A DNA stretch of 64,000 nt, from NCBI GenBank assembly GCA_963754535.1, contig CAVWGG010000024.1, positions 248,001-312,000 on the forward strand. The letters run 5' to 3'. The stretch is from RPQJ01 sp963754535. Lineage in GTDB: Bacteria > Pseudomonadota > Gammaproteobacteria > Steroidobacterales > Steroidobacteraceae. Positions 46,380-56,656 of this stretch are shown here, one piece after another. The position numbers and the translations under genes were made by a program. The notes beneath the pieces are model-generated. The model was not told the origin of the DNA, ran no database searches, and saw only the letters and a program-made list of their open reading frames with translations. Each line of letters starts with the position of its first letter. Within the stretch, counting starts at the first letter, position 1.

Positions 46380-47531
46380 TTACATGCCCGAATCCGTGCG
46401 GATCAGCATGACGCGACGGTTTTCCTGACGGCCTTCCGCGGTCGCATTGTCCGCGATCGGCGCAGTCTCGCCCTTGCCGACCGAGCTCAGGCGAGCCGGG
46501 TCAACGCCGCGCGACGACAGGTAGTCGAACACGGCCTTGGCGCGACGGTCCGACAGGGCCAGGTTGTAGGCGTCGGAGCCCACGCTGTCCGTGTGACCTT
46601 CGACCATCGCCTTGGCGAACGGCACGTCACCCATGAACTTCACGACGCGCTCGAGTTCCGTGATCGACTCGGGGCGCAGCTCGGCGCTGTCGAAGTCGAA
46701 CAGGAGCTTGAGGGTCTGCTCGAGCGGGCAGCCGACCGAGTCGACCTTCGTGCCAGCCGGGGTGCCCGGGCACTTGTCAGCTTCGTCGCAGACGCCGTCG
46801 TTGTCCGAGTCCGCGCACTTGGCGGGCGGGGGCGGCGGCGGCGGCGGCGGAGCAGCGACCGGTGCCGGCGCCGGAGCCGGAATCACATGGCCGAAGCGGT
46901 AGCCGACGTGAATGCCGTACACCCACGGGTTGATGTCGGCCGTGCCGACATCGGCGCCGTTCAACTCGACGTCCGACGACATGTCGATGTAACGCACGTT
47001 CGCGTTGAAGAACCAGTTGCGCTGGCCGATGTCGACGCCCACCTGGCCGGCGGCGCCGATCGAGTCGTCGAGCTTCAGGTCTGCGCCAGAAAGCGCGCCC
47101 GAGGTTTCTTCACCCGAGAACAGCGTGTAGTTGACGCCCGCGCCGATGTACGGGCGGAACATGCCGTTCGGATTGAAGTGCCAGTTGAGGCTCAGCACCG
47201 GCGGCAGCACGTCGACGTGCGCGACGCGGTCGAGCGGACGGCTGCCGGTATCGAGGTCGAGACCGTGCGTCGCCGGCCAAGCCAACAGCAGCTCGGTGCC
47301 GATGTGCGGGGTGATCATGTACTCGATCGTGCCAGTCGGCGTGATGTCGCTGTCGACAACGACTGCCGTGGTGTCGTTCAACTTGAGGTTGTACGAGTCA
47401 GGGTTGATCTGCGAGAGACCAACGCGCACCAGCCACTTGCCCGGATCGTACGTGCCTTCCTGGGCATTGGCGGCGACCGGGGCCGCGAGTGCTGCGGCAA
47501 CAGCCAAAGGGATGAGATAACGAGATGACAT
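46380..47531 (-). CDS. OmpA-family outer-membrane porin (OmpW-like barrel plus OmpA domain)
   Basis: The 383-aa precursor has a signal peptide (ANA-QE, residue 23), an eight-strand barrel of OmpW/OmpA type (to about 215) and a Pro/Ala-rich linker. This is followed by a thrombospondin type 3-like segment (ADSDNDGVCDEADKCPGTPAG) and a C-terminal OmpA domain that binds peptidoglycan (LSDRRAKAVFDYL). It starts at an ATG with AAGGAG nine bases upstream, has a strong terminator and a TATAAT box upstream, and is probably abundant. Confidence 0.94.
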   Translation of the reverse strand: MSSRYLIPLAVAAALAAPVAANAQEGTYDPGKWLVRVGLSQINPDSYNLKLNDTTAVVVDSDITPTGTIEYMITPHIGTELLLAWPATHGLDLDTGSRPLDRVAHVDVLPPVLSLNWHFNPNGMFRPYIGAGVNYTLFSGEETSGALSGADLKLDDSIGAAGQVGVDIGQRNWFFNANVRYIDMSSDVELNGADVGTADINPWVYGIHVGYRFGHVIPAPAPAPVAAPPPPPPPPPAKCADSDNDGVCDEADKCPGTPAGTKVDSVGCPLEQTLKLLFDFDSAELRPESITELERVVKFMGDVPFAKAMVEGHTDSVGSDAYNLALSDRRAKAVFDYLSSRGVDPARLSSVGKGETAPIADNATAEGRQENRRVMLIRTDSGM

Positions 47532-47564
47532 TGAGGAGTTCTCCTTGTGGCTTTTATGCCATGC

Positions 47565-47570
47565 ATTATA
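47565..47570 (-). promoter_or_regulatory. -10 box of the OmpA-family gene
   Basis: TATAAT on the minus strand lies 34 bases before the start codon in an AT-rich patch. The expected -35 position has no good match, so the promoter assignment rests on the -10 box and its place. Confidence 0.45.
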
Positions 47571-47722
47571 AATTCAACGGCGGCCGCTGACCGCCAGCCC
47601 GTCACCACACCCAAGACGGACACTAATAAGTTCAGCCCGGCAATTTTCCGCGTAAACGTGGTCCAAAGTCCAGTGCGGTAAATCAGGTCTTACCGAAGCG
47701 GGCCGGACTGGCCCCTTTCGCG

Positions 47723-47738
47723 CCGGTCCGAGGACCGG
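47723..47738 (+). promoter_or_regulatory. Hairpin at the start of the two-module M16 gene
   Basis: CCGGTCC-GA-GGACCGG is a perfect 7-bp stem. It covers a GAGGA that would be the ribosome site for the ATG at 47744, while GGAG downstream could serve the ATG at 47756. It may limit translation of the longer start or be chance in a GC-rich leader. Confidence 0.35.
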
Positions 47739-47743
47739 TTTCG

Positions 47744-50590
47744 ATGGAGTATATGATGTTTTTTGGCAACAGTCAGTCGCAATTTGGACAACGCCCCCCC
47801 CGCCTGGGGCAGTTCAGGGCAATCCTCTGGGCCTGCGTCGGGCTTTTGGGACTGGGCAGCAGCACGACCCTTGCGACGCCGGCGTCCGGGGCAATGCCGG
47901 CCAGCCCGGCAGGCGCGGATCTCATCCCGTACGAGAAATTCACGCTCGCCAATGGCCTGACGGTCGTGGTCCACACGGACCGCAAGGCGCCGATCGTGGC
48001 GGTCAACGTCTGGTACCACGTGGGTTCGAAGAACGAATTGCCCGGCAAGACGGGGTTTGCCCACCTGTTCGAACACCTGATGTTCCAGGGTTCCGAGCAT
48101 TACGACGACGAGTACTTCAAGCCGTTTGAACAGGTCGGCGCGACCAGCATGAACGGCACGACCAGCTTCGACCGCACCAACTACTTCCAGAACGTGCCGA
48201 CGACGGCGCTCGACCTGGCGCTCTGGATGGAGTCGGACCGCATGGGACACCTACTGGGCGTCGTGACGCAGCCGCGGCTCGACGAGCAGCGTGGCGTGGT
48301 CAAGAACGAGAAGCGCCAGGGGGAAAATCGTCCGTACGGCCGGGTGGCCGAGACCGTGTATCGCGCGAGCTTCCCGCCGGGCCACCCCTACCGCACGCTG
48401 CCGATCGGCTCGATGGCCGACCTCGACGCCGCAACGCTCGACGACGTGCGCGAGTGGTTCCGCACGTACTACGGCGCCGCCAACGCCGTCCTGGTACTGG
48501 CGGGCGACATCGACGTGCCCACGGCTCGCGCCAAGGCCGAGCAGTATTTTGGACACATCGCCCCGGGACCCGCCGTCACGCGGCCCGGCCTGTGGATCGC
48601 CGCCCGTACCGACAGTCGTCGCGAGACGATGTACGACCAGGTGGCGCAACCCCGCTGGCAGCGCTACTGGAACACCCCGCCCGACAATACCCTTGACTCC
48701 GAATACCTCGGACTCGTCGGCGAAATCCTGGGCGGCGGCAAGACGTCGCGTCTCTACGAGCGTCTCGTGTATCGAGAGCGGCTGGCCGACAGCGTGGGCG
48801 CGGGCCAGTCCCCGCTGGAGATCGCCGGGCTCTTCACGCTCTCAGCCGACGTCAAGCAGGGCGTTCCGGTCGCGCGCGTCGAAGCCGCGATGATGGAAGA
48901 ACTGCAGCGCTTCATCGAGCACGGGCCGACGAAGGCTGAACTCGAGCGAGCGAAGATCGCGATTCGCTCGGGCTTCGTCCGCGGGCTGGAACGCATTGGC
49001 GGCTTCGGCGGCAAGGCCGACGTGCTCGCCTCGTGCGAAGTCTTTGCAGGCGATCCCGGGTGCTACCGCCAGTCGCTAGCGTGGATCGACGCCGCGAAGC
49101 CCGCGGACCTGCAGCGCGTCGCGCGCCAGTGGCTCGCGCAGGGCGAGTACACGCTCGAAGTCCTGCCGCAGCCGCCGTACGCCGCGACTCCGACCGACGT
49201 CGCCGACCGCAAGCAAGGCCCGCCGGTCACGTCCGAGTTTCCCGACACCGTCTTCCCCGAATTGCAGCGCAGGAAGCTCAGCAATGGCATCCCGGTGATC
49301 ATTGCGACACGCCCCGGCGTTCCCGTCGCTCGTGTCTCGTTGCTGTTCGATGGCGGCTTCGTCGGCGACCAGGGTCGCAAGCCTGGCACCGCGAGTTTCG
49401 CGATGTCGTTGCTCGACGAAGGGGCCGGCAAGCTTGATGCCCTGGCGATCGCCGACCGCGCCGAGCGGCTGGGCGCGCAACTGGTCAGCGGGGCGAGCCT
49501 CGACACGGCGTTCGCGGCCGTGTCGCTGATGACCGAGCAGGCGGATCCGTCGCTCGCACTGCTGGCCGACGTCGTGCGGCGCCCGGCCTTTCCCACGGCA
49601 GAAATCGAGCGCGTGCGCACGGAGTGGATCGCCGGCATCGCGCGCGAGAAGTTGAGTCCCGACGCGCTGGCCATGCGCGTGCTGCCGCCATTGTTGTACG
49701 GCGCCGGCCACCCCTATGCGATTCCGTTCTCGGGCTCGGGCACGGAAGCGTCGGTGTCCGCGCTGACACGGGACGATCTCGTTGCCTTTCAGCGGGACTT
49801 CCTGCGGCCGGACAACGCGACGATCATCGTGACGGGCGCCGTGACGCCGGCGACGATCCTGCCGCTGCTCGAGCGTCATTTCGGTGACTGGCAGCCACCG
49901 GCCAGCAGTCGGCCGACCCGCGCCGATATCGCGGCGGCGTGGCCGACGACAGGGACGCGCGTCTACCTGCTGGACCGGCCAGGCGCACTGCAGACTTCGA
50001 TCCTTGCGGGTCAATTGATGCCGTCGAGCCTCGCGCCGGACCGCATCGAACTCAACACGGCCAACGACGTCCTTGGCGGCTCGTTCACGTCGCGCATCAA
50101 CATGAACCTGCGCGAAGACAAGCACTGGTCCTACGGCGCGCGCTCGGGCCTGCCGGAGACTCGCGGTCAGCGTCCGTGGTTGCTGTCGGCGCCGGTGCAG
50201 ACCGACAAGACCGTGGAATCGATCCAGGAGATTCGCCGCGAACTAGCCGACTTCGTCGGCGCGCGGCTGATCACCAGCGACGAAGTCGCCAAGGTCCGCA
50301 GCCGCGACGTGCGTGCGCTGTCCGGACAATTCGAGAGCAACGCGTCCGTGAGCGGCGCCATCGGCGACATGGTGAGGTTCGGCCGGCCCGACGATTACGT
50401 GCGCACCTTGCGCAGCCGGCTCGAAGCGCAGACCGATGCCGGCGTCCGCCAGGCGGCGGCGCAGGCATTCCGGCCAGACTCACTCACGTGGGTGATCGTG
50501 GGAGACCTGGCGAAAATCGAGGCGCCCATCCGCCAGCTCGGGCTCGGGACCGTGCAGGTGCTGGACGCGGACGGTAACGTGCTGCGCTGA
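47744..50590 (+). CDS. Two-module M16 zinc peptidase, exported
   Basis: This 948-aa protein fuses two M16 halves after a signal peptide (hydrophobic core AILWACVGLLGLG). The first half has the zinc motif H107-L-F-E110-H111 and the second lacks it (FAMSLLDEGAG), like PqqL and pitrilysin-type enzymes. It may digest small peptides in the periplasm. Three ATGs occur at 47744, 47753 and 47756; the last has GGAG at the best distance, so the first 4 residues may not be real. It is unrelated in position to the M16 pair at 35919-38722. Confidence 0.92.
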   Translation: MEYMMFFGNSQSQFGQRPPRLGQFRAILWACVGLLGLGSSTTLATPASGAMPASPAGADLIPYEKFTLANGLTVVVHTDRKAPIVAVNVWYHVGSKNELPGKTGFAHLFEHLMFQGSEHYDDEYFKPFEQVGATSMNGTTSFDRTNYFQNVPTTALDLALWMESDRMGHLLGVVTQPRLDEQRGVVKNEKRQGENRPYGRVAETVYRASFPPGHPYRTLPIGSMADLDAATLDDVREWFRTYYGAANAVLVLAGDIDVPTARAKAEQYFGHIAPGPAVTRPGLWIAARTDSRRETMYDQVAQPRWQRYWNTPPDNTLDSEYLGLVGEILGGGKTSRLYERLVYRERLADSVGAGQSPLEIAGLFTLSADVKQGVPVARVEAAMMEELQRFIEHGPTKAELERAKIAIRSGFVRGLERIGGFGGKADVLASCEVFAGDPGCYRQSLAWIDAAKPADLQRVARQWLAQGEYTLEVLPQPPYAATPTDVADRKQGPPVTSEFPDTVFPELQRRKLSNGIPVIIATRPGVPVARVSLLFDGGFVGDQGRKPGTASFAMSLLDEGAGKLDALAIADRAERLGAQLVSGASLDTAFAAVSLMTEQADPSLALLADVVRRPAFPTAEIERVRTEWIAGIAREKLSPDALAMRVLPPLLYGAGHPYAIPFSGSGTEASVSALTRDDLVAFQRDFLRPDNATIIVTGAVTPATILPLLERHFGDWQPPASSRPTRADIAAAWPTTGTRVYLLDRPGALQTSILAGQLMPSSLAPDRIELNTANDVLGGSFTSRINMNLREDKHWSYGARSGLPETRGQRPWLLSAPVQTDKTVESIQEIRRELADFVGARLITSDEVAKVRSRDVRALSGQFESNASVSGAIGDMVRFGRPDDYVRTLRSRLEAQTDAGVRQAAAQAFRPDSLTWVIVGDLAKIEAPIRQLGLGTVQVLDADGNVLR

Positions 50591-50640
50591 CGGCGGGGCT
50601 ATGATCCACGCCTGATCGTTCGTCGACGGAGAGTGGCAGC

Positions 50641-51768
50641 ATGGCCTCGCAACGTGCACTCCTGGCCCGCATCGCGCTTGCAGCGCGGCCGCTCGGCTTG
50701 ATCGGCCTGCTCGCGGCGCCTGGCCTATGCGTTGCCGTGCCGTCGCTGGATGAAGCCGCCGCGGCAAGATTTGCGGATCTCGCGCTGCACTGCGCGCACC
50801 TCGAGTACCCCAACAAGATTTCACACACGCTCGGCAGCGATGCCGACGTGCGTCCGCCGCGCGAGCTCGCACCGGCGTTTTTCGGTTGCTACGACTGGCA
50901 CTCGTCCGTGCACGGACACTGGCTGCTCGCACGGCTCGCGCGGCAATTTCCACAGGCGCCGTTTGCCGCGGATGCGCGAGCGGCATTGGCGCAGAGCCTG
51001 ACGCCCGCTCACATCGCGGGCGAGGTCGCCTACTTCCAGACACCGGGGCGTGCTTCGTACGAACGACCTTACGGACTGGCATGGCTGCTGATGCTGTCCG
51101 CGGAATTGCGCATCTGGGACGACCCGCAGGCGAGAGAGTGGGCGCAGACGCTGGCTCCGCTCGAGGCGGAGGCCGCGCAACGCCTGCGCAGCTGGCTGCC
51201 CAAGCTGCGCTATCCAATCCGCGTCGGCGAGCACAGCCAGACCGCGTTTGCATTCGGGCTGGTGCATGACTGGGCACGCGTCACCAACGACGCTGCGATG
51301 CAGGCGCTGATCGAATCGAAGGCGCGCGCATTTTATGCGGGGGACACCAACTGTCCGCTGAGCTATGAGCCGTCGGGCGAAGACTTTCTTTCGCCCTGCC
51401 TCGCCGAGGCCGACCTCATGCGGCGCATCCTGCTGCCGGGCGAATACGCGGAGTGGCTGCGCCATTTCCTGCCGGCCATCCCGGCGAACGCGAAGAAGGC
51501 ATGGCTCGCACCCGGCGAAGTGACCGACCGCAGCGATCCGAAGCTCGCGCACCTCGACGGCCTCAACCTCAGTCGCAGCTGGATGCTGCGCGGGATCGCG
51601 TCGGGCCTGCCCAAAGGCGACCGGCGCATCGACGCATTGAACGCGGCCGCCGAGGCGCACGCTGCGGCGGCGCTGCCGGCCGTGACCGGCGAACACTACG
51701 AAGGCGGCCACTGGCTCGGCACGTTCGCCGTCTACCTGACGACGCGCGCCGGACTGCGGGCGCCCTGA
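50641..51768 (+). CDS. DUF2891 protein, exported
   Basis: The 375-aa product carries a signal sequence (to about residue 33) and the DUF2891 domain, with the family's PAFFGCYDWHSSVHGHWLL motif near residue 78 and a later HLDGLNLSRSWMLRGIASGL segment. The fold resembles alpha/alpha toroid glycan-processing proteins, but no activity is known. GGAGAG precedes the ATG. It lies 50 bp after the M16 gene on the same strand. Confidence 0.87.
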   Translation: MASQRALLARIALAARPLGLIGLLAAPGLCVAVPSLDEAAAARFADLALHCAHLEYPNKISHTLGSDADVRPPRELAPAFFGCYDWHSSVHGHWLLARLARQFPQAPFAADARAALAQSLTPAHIAGEVAYFQTPGRASYERPYGLAWLLMLSAELRIWDDPQAREWAQTLAPLEAEAAQRLRSWLPKLRYPIRVGEHSQTAFAFGLVHDWARVTNDAAMQALIESKARAFYAGDTNCPLSYEPSGEDFLSPCLAEADLMRRILLPGEYAEWLRHFLPAIPANAKKAWLAPGEVTDRSDPKLAHLDGLNLSRSWMLRGIASGLPKGDRRIDALNAAAEAHAAAALPAVTGEHYEGGHWLGTFAVYLTTRAGLRAP

Positions 51769-51791
51769 TCCCCTGGCGACGGCGGTGACTG

Positions 51792-52733
51792 ATGGAACGG
51801 ACCGAACGCTTCTACAAGATCCAGAACCTGCTGCGGAGCCGCCACTTCGTCAGCACGCAGGATTTCCTGGAAGAACTCGGCATCTCGCGCGCGACCTTCA
51901 AGCGGGACCTCGAGTACCTGCGGGATCGCATGCACGCGCCGATCGTGTTCGACCGCAACCAGGAAGCCTACGGCTTCGATCCCGCCATCGCCGACAGCAA
52001 GCTGTGGCAATTGCCGGGCCTCTGGTTCTCGGCGGACGAGCTGCAGGCGCTGCTGACGATGGACCGCCTGCTCGGCGACCTGCAGCCGGGCGTGCTCAGT
52101 GAACTGATCGCGCCGTTGCGCAAGCGGCTGAAGGGCCTGCTCGATTCTGGCGGGCATTCGGCAGAGGACATCGCGCGGCGCATCAAGATCCTGTCGATGG
52201 GATCGCGGCGCGTGGCTCCGGCCCACTTCCGCACGATCGCCACGGCGGTGCTCACGCGCAAGCGCCTCAAATTGCGTCACCAGCGTCGGCAGGACGGCGA
52301 GGTGCTCGACCGTGAGGTGTCGCCGCAACGGCTCGTGCACTACCGGGACAACTGGTATCTGGACGCCTGGTGCCACAAGCGGCAGGCGCTGCGGACATTC
52401 GGGCTCGACGCCATCGAGACGGCAGTGGTGGTGCCGGACAAGGCAGTGAAGGAGATCGGCGACGACACGCTCGAACGTCACTACGCCAGCGGCTACGGCA
52501 TCTTCGCCGGAACGGCCACGCAAGACGCTGTGCTGCAGTTCGGGGCCAACAGCGCGCGCTGGGTGTCGCGTGAAACCTGGCATCCGGAACAGATCGGCAC
52601 GCCGCAACTCGACGGCACGTACCTGCTGCAGTTTCCGTATTCGCAGGAGCCCGAGCTGGTGATGGACATCCTGAAGTACGGCGCGGACGTGCAGGTGCTC
52701 GCGCCGGAATCACTGCGCAACGCAGTCGCTTGA
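51792..52733 (+). CDS. WYL-domain transcriptional regulator
   Basis: The 313-aa protein has an N-terminal winged helix-turn-helix (residues 1-60, FVSTQDFLEELGISRATFKR) and a WYL domain (NWYLDAWCHKRQALRTF near residue 190), which usually senses a ligand or nucleic acid. A C-terminal WCX-like extension follows. WYL regulators control DNA-damage, defence or metabolic genes; here no defence genes are near and its target is unknown. It lies 23 bp after the DUF2891 gene. Confidence 0.9.
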   Translation: MERTERFYKIQNLLRSRHFVSTQDFLEELGISRATFKRDLEYLRDRMHAPIVFDRNQEAYGFDPAIADSKLWQLPGLWFSADELQALLTMDRLLGDLQPGVLSELIAPLRKRLKGLLDSGGHSAEDIARRIKILSMGSRRVAPAHFRTIATAVLTRKRLKLRHQRRQDGEVLDREVSPQRLVHYRDNWYLDAWCHKRQALRTFGLDAIETAVVVPDKAVKEIGDDTLERHYASGYGIFAGTATQDAVLQFGANSARWVSRETWHPEQIGTPQLDGTYLLQFPYSQEPELVMDILKYGADVQVLAPESLRNAVA

Positions 52734-52803
52734 GAAGTTGCGCGCCGCTGCGAAGCTCTACGACTGAGAACCTGCCTGCGGTGCTGCGTTCGGGCCTGCC
52801 CTT

Positions 52804-52836
52804 CCGACTAACCCCTATCCCCTAACCCCTATCCCC
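52804..52836. repeat. G-rich element B, single arm
   Basis: This is one arm of the same repeat as elements A and C: complement of four GGGG-(T/A)TA units next to GTCGGA. No matching second arm is found in the 70 bases on its left. It lies between the ends of the convergent WYL-regulator gene and the VNGS-repeat gene, so it may be a degraded copy. Confidence 0.85.
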
Positions 52837-52842
52837 TTTCAA

Positions 52843-53508
52843 CTACTGCAGCGTGAAACGCTGCGGCTGCACGCCTTCCACCGGCGGCAGGCTCACGCCC
52901 GGCGCGACGTACAGGTCGACTTCGCGCTCGAAGTGCAGCGGCCCCTCGACCGTCACGCCCTGCTCGACCGTGATGCGCGGATTGCGGGAATCCGCGCCCT
53001 TCCACCACGATGGTTTGCGCTCGTTCACGTGGATACCGCCCTTGAGGACCGTGCCCGTGGCGAGTCGAATGTCGCCGTTGACGGTCTCGAGACCGCCCTC
53101 GACCTGCGCGCCGTCGAGCAGCATGGCGCCATTCACGTTTTCGAGGCCGCCCGCGACCCTGGCGCCTTTACGCAGCGTGAGGCTGCCGTTGACGGCCTCG
53201 ATGCCATTGGTCACCTCGGCATCGACGCCCACCGTGACTGAACCGTTGACGGTCTCGGCGGAGCCGACGACGGCCTTGTCCTCGATCTTCAGGGAACCGT
53301 TGACCGTCTCGATCTTGCCCACATGGGCGCCGGCACCGATCGTCACTGAGCCGTTCACCGTATCGACATCTCCGGCCTGCTGGCCTGGCTCGACCTTCAC
53401 GCTGCCGTTGACCTTGCTGATGTCCCCTGCCGCATGGGCAGCGTCGCCAAGGACGACGGCCGCGAAGGCAAATGCGATGGTCAGGATGCAGCGAGTGACG
53501 AAATTCAT
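52843..53508 (-). CDS. Exported VNGS-repeat beta-helix protein
   Basis: The 221-aa product has a signal peptide (to about residue 27) and seven repeats of 18-19 residues, each with VNG followed by S, A or D (VNG at 33, 51, 69, 87, 106, 125 and 143). This pattern suits a small right-handed beta-helix like bactofilins or polymer-forming proteins, but the signal peptide puts it in the periplasm. The start is the ATG at 53508, with GGAGG seven bases upstream. I cannot name its function. Confidence 0.8.
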   Translation of the reverse strand: MNFVTRCILTIAFAFAAVVLGDAAHAAGDISKVNGSVKVEPGQQAGDVDTVNGSVTIGAGAHVGKIETVNGSLKIEDKAVVGSAETVNGSVTVGVDAEVTNGIEAVNGSLTLRKGARVAGGLENVNGAMLLDGAQVEGGLETVNGDIRLATGTVLKGGIHVNERKPSWWKGADSRNPRITVEQGVTVEGPLHFEREVDLYVAPGVSLPPVEGVQPQRFTLQ

Positions 53509-53656
53509 GGCGTGGCCTCCGGCCGGGACGTTTCCTGTTGCCATTTCGATGCACGAGGGAGGCCAAAGGTTGCAATGGCCCCGGCCTGTCGCTGCAACCG
53601 GACGTTCGATGCGCTAGGCTCCCCGGTCATCCCGCCGACCGACCGGAGCATCGAGC

Positions 53657-54766
<1,110 letters not shown>

Positions 54767-54872
54767 GGGGTTAGGGGTTAGGGGATAGGGGTTAGTCGGA
54801 GGTTAAGCTGCGGCATCCAGTTCAGCCGCACCTCCGACTCCGACTAACCCCTATCCCCTAACCCCTATCCCC
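54767..54872. repeat. G-rich palindromic element C
   Basis: The left arm (54767-54803) has four GGGG units (two TTA, one ATA, one TTA) and then GTCGGAGGT. The right arm (54830-54872) is its complement with four units and a doubled GTCGGA. The spacer is 26 bases. The element starts on the base after the frmA stop and ends 25 bp before fghA. It can fold into a long hairpin, and both arms have four G-runs, enough for a G-quadruplex. It may lower expression of fghA relative to frmA or stop transcription. Confidence 0.9.
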
Positions 54873-54896
54873 TTTTCCTCTACGGAGAGCTGCCGC

Positions 54897-55733
54897 GTGA
54901 AGCTTCTTTCAGAGCACGCGTGTTGGGGCGGTACCCAACGCTTCCTCCAGCACGACTCACTCGAGTGCGCCGGACCGATGCGTTTTGCGGTGTACGAACC
55001 GCCGCAGGCCAAAGCCGGTCCCGTGCCCGTGCTCTATTACCTCGCGGGCCTGACCTGCACGGAGGAGACGTTCGCGATCAAGGCGGGTGCGCAGCGGCTC
55101 GCGGCCGAGCATGGCCTGATGCTCGTGGCTCCCGACACGAGCCCGCGCGGTCCACGCCTTCCCGGCGACGATGCCAGCTGGGATTTCGGGCTCGCGGCCG
55201 GCTTCTACCTCGATGCGACGCAGGCACCGTGGTCGGCGCACTACCGCATGTACAGCTACGTGACGCGCGAGCTGCCGGCGCTGCTCAAGGCCGAATTCGC
55301 AGCGGCAGACACGAGCCGGCAATCGGTCATGGGGCATTCGATGGGCGGCCACGGCGCGCTAGTCTGCGCGTTGCGCAATCCAGGGCATTACCGCTCTGTC
55401 TCCGCGTTCGCCCCGATCGTTGCGCCGTCGCAGGTGCCCTGGGGTCAGAAGGCGTTCGGCAACTACCTCGGCGCGAATCGCGACCAATGGCTGGCCTACG
55501 ACGCGACGCACCTCGTGCAGCAGGCGCCGCGTGCCGACACGATCCTGATCGACCAGGGTCTCGGCGACAAATTCCTGGCTGAACAGCTGCGGCCGGATCG
55601 CTTCGAGGATGCTTGCGCACGGTCCGGACAGAAGCTGCAGCTGCGGCGCCATGCGGACTATGACCACGGCTACTATTTCATCCAGTCATTCATGCCGGAT
55701 CACATCGCGTTCCATGCGGCCGCACTGCGCTAG
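54897..55733 (+). CDS. fghA: S-formylglutathione hydrolase
   Basis: This 278-aa esterase of the alpha/beta-hydrolase fold releases formate and glutathione from S-formylglutathione. The nucleophile is S148 in GHSMGGHGAL; the LAGLTCTEETF oxyanion loop is typical of the family. The start is GTG at 54897, with GGAGAG about nine bases upstream. Its 3' end overlaps the convergent aminotransferase gene by 4 bp. Confidence 0.95.
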   Translation: MKLLSEHACWGGTQRFLQHDSLECAGPMRFAVYEPPQAKAGPVPVLYYLAGLTCTEETFAIKAGAQRLAAEHGLMLVAPDTSPRGPRLPGDDASWDFGLAAGFYLDATQAPWSAHYRMYSYVTRELPALLKAEFAAADTSRQSVMGHSMGGHGALVCALRNPGHYRSVSAFAPIVAPSQVPWGQKAFGNYLGANRDQWLAYDATHLVQQAPRADTILIDQGLGDKFLAEQLRPDRFEDACARSGQKLQLRRHADYDHGYYFIQSFMPDHIAFHAAALR

Positions 55734-56647
55734 GCCTGGGCCGGCGCCCGGGCCACGACCGTGCCCTCGCGCGCCGTGAGCGCGCGGAACAGCGCAGACA
55801 GGCGTTGCGTCACGGGACCCGGCTGGCCGTCACCGACCTGCCGTCCATCCACCTTGGTGACGGCTGCAAGCTCACCCATCGTGCCGGTGCAGAACATCTC
55901 GTCGGCGCAGTACGCCTGGGTGAGCGTGAGGTCCGCTTCCTCGTACGCGATGGCGTGAGTGCGACAGAGTTCGAGCACGGTCGAGCGCGTGATTCCTTCC
56001 GGACAGGCGACCAGCCGCGGCGTGCGCAGCAGGCCCCGCTCGACGATGAACACGTGGGTCGCGTTGGTCTCGGCGATGAAGCCGCGCTGATCGAGCATCA
56101 GCGCGTCGTCGGCACCCGCCACGTTCGCCTCTATCTTGGCGAGGATCGACTGGATCAGGTTGTTGTGGTGGATCTTCGGGTCCAGGCAGTCGGGCGGGAA
56201 GCGCCGCACGCTGCTGGTCACCAGGCTCAAGCCGCCTGTCGAATACACGGGCGCCTTGTGCTCGGCGAGCACGATGAGGGTCGGTCCCTGGGTGTTGAGC
56301 CGGGGATCCATTCCTGACGTGATCTTCACGCCACGCGTGAGCGTCAGGCGGATGTGCACGCCGTCGAACATCCCGTTGGCTTCGAGCGTGCGACGAATTT
56401 CATGGGTGATCGCCTCGCGGGTCGGAATCTGCGCAAAAGCGAGCGCCTTCGCCGAATTCACCAGGCGATCGAGGTGCTGCTCGAGCCGGAAGATGCGGCC
56501 GCTGTACAGCCGCAGGCCTTCCCAGACCGCGTCGCCGCCCTGCACCGACGAATCGAACGGGCTGATGCGTGCCTGGTCACGATGCACCAGTTCACCGCTG
56601 ACGTTGACGATCAGGTCGCGATTGCGTTCGTCGAATTTCTGCAGCAA
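55730..56647 (-). CDS. Class IV (branched-chain-type) aminotransferase
   Basis: The 305-aa PLP enzyme belongs to fold-type IV (IlvE/D-amino-acid aminotransferase family). The Schiff-base lysine is K158 (DPKIHHNNLIQ) and the GGDAVWEGLRLYSG segment near residue 37 is typical of branched-chain aminotransferases. It is followed on the same strand by a sulfotransferase-like gene, an arrangement that recurs in several bacteria. The amino donor and substrate are not certain. Confidence 0.88.
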   Translation of the reverse strand: MLQKFDERNRDLIVNVSGELVHRDQARISPFDSSVQGGDAVWEGLRLYSGRIFRLEQHLDRLVNSAKALAFAQIPTREAITHEIRRTLEANGMFDGVHIRLTLTRGVKITSGMDPRLNTQGPTLIVLAEHKAPVYSTGGLSLVTSSVRRFPPDCLDPKIHHNNLIQSILAKIEANVAGADDALMLDQRGFIAETNATHVFIVERGLLRTPRLVACPEGITRSTVLELCRTHAIAYEEADLTLTQAYCADEMFCTGTMGELAAVTKVDGRQVGDGQPGPVTQRLSALFRALTAREGTVVARAPAQA

Positions 56648-56656
56648 GGGATCACC

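Noticed and set aside
51792..52733. The WYL regulator as a sign of a phage-defence island
   Set aside because: Neighbours are a DUF2891 gene, a peptidase and metabolic genes; no nuclease, methylase or other defence genes are seen.
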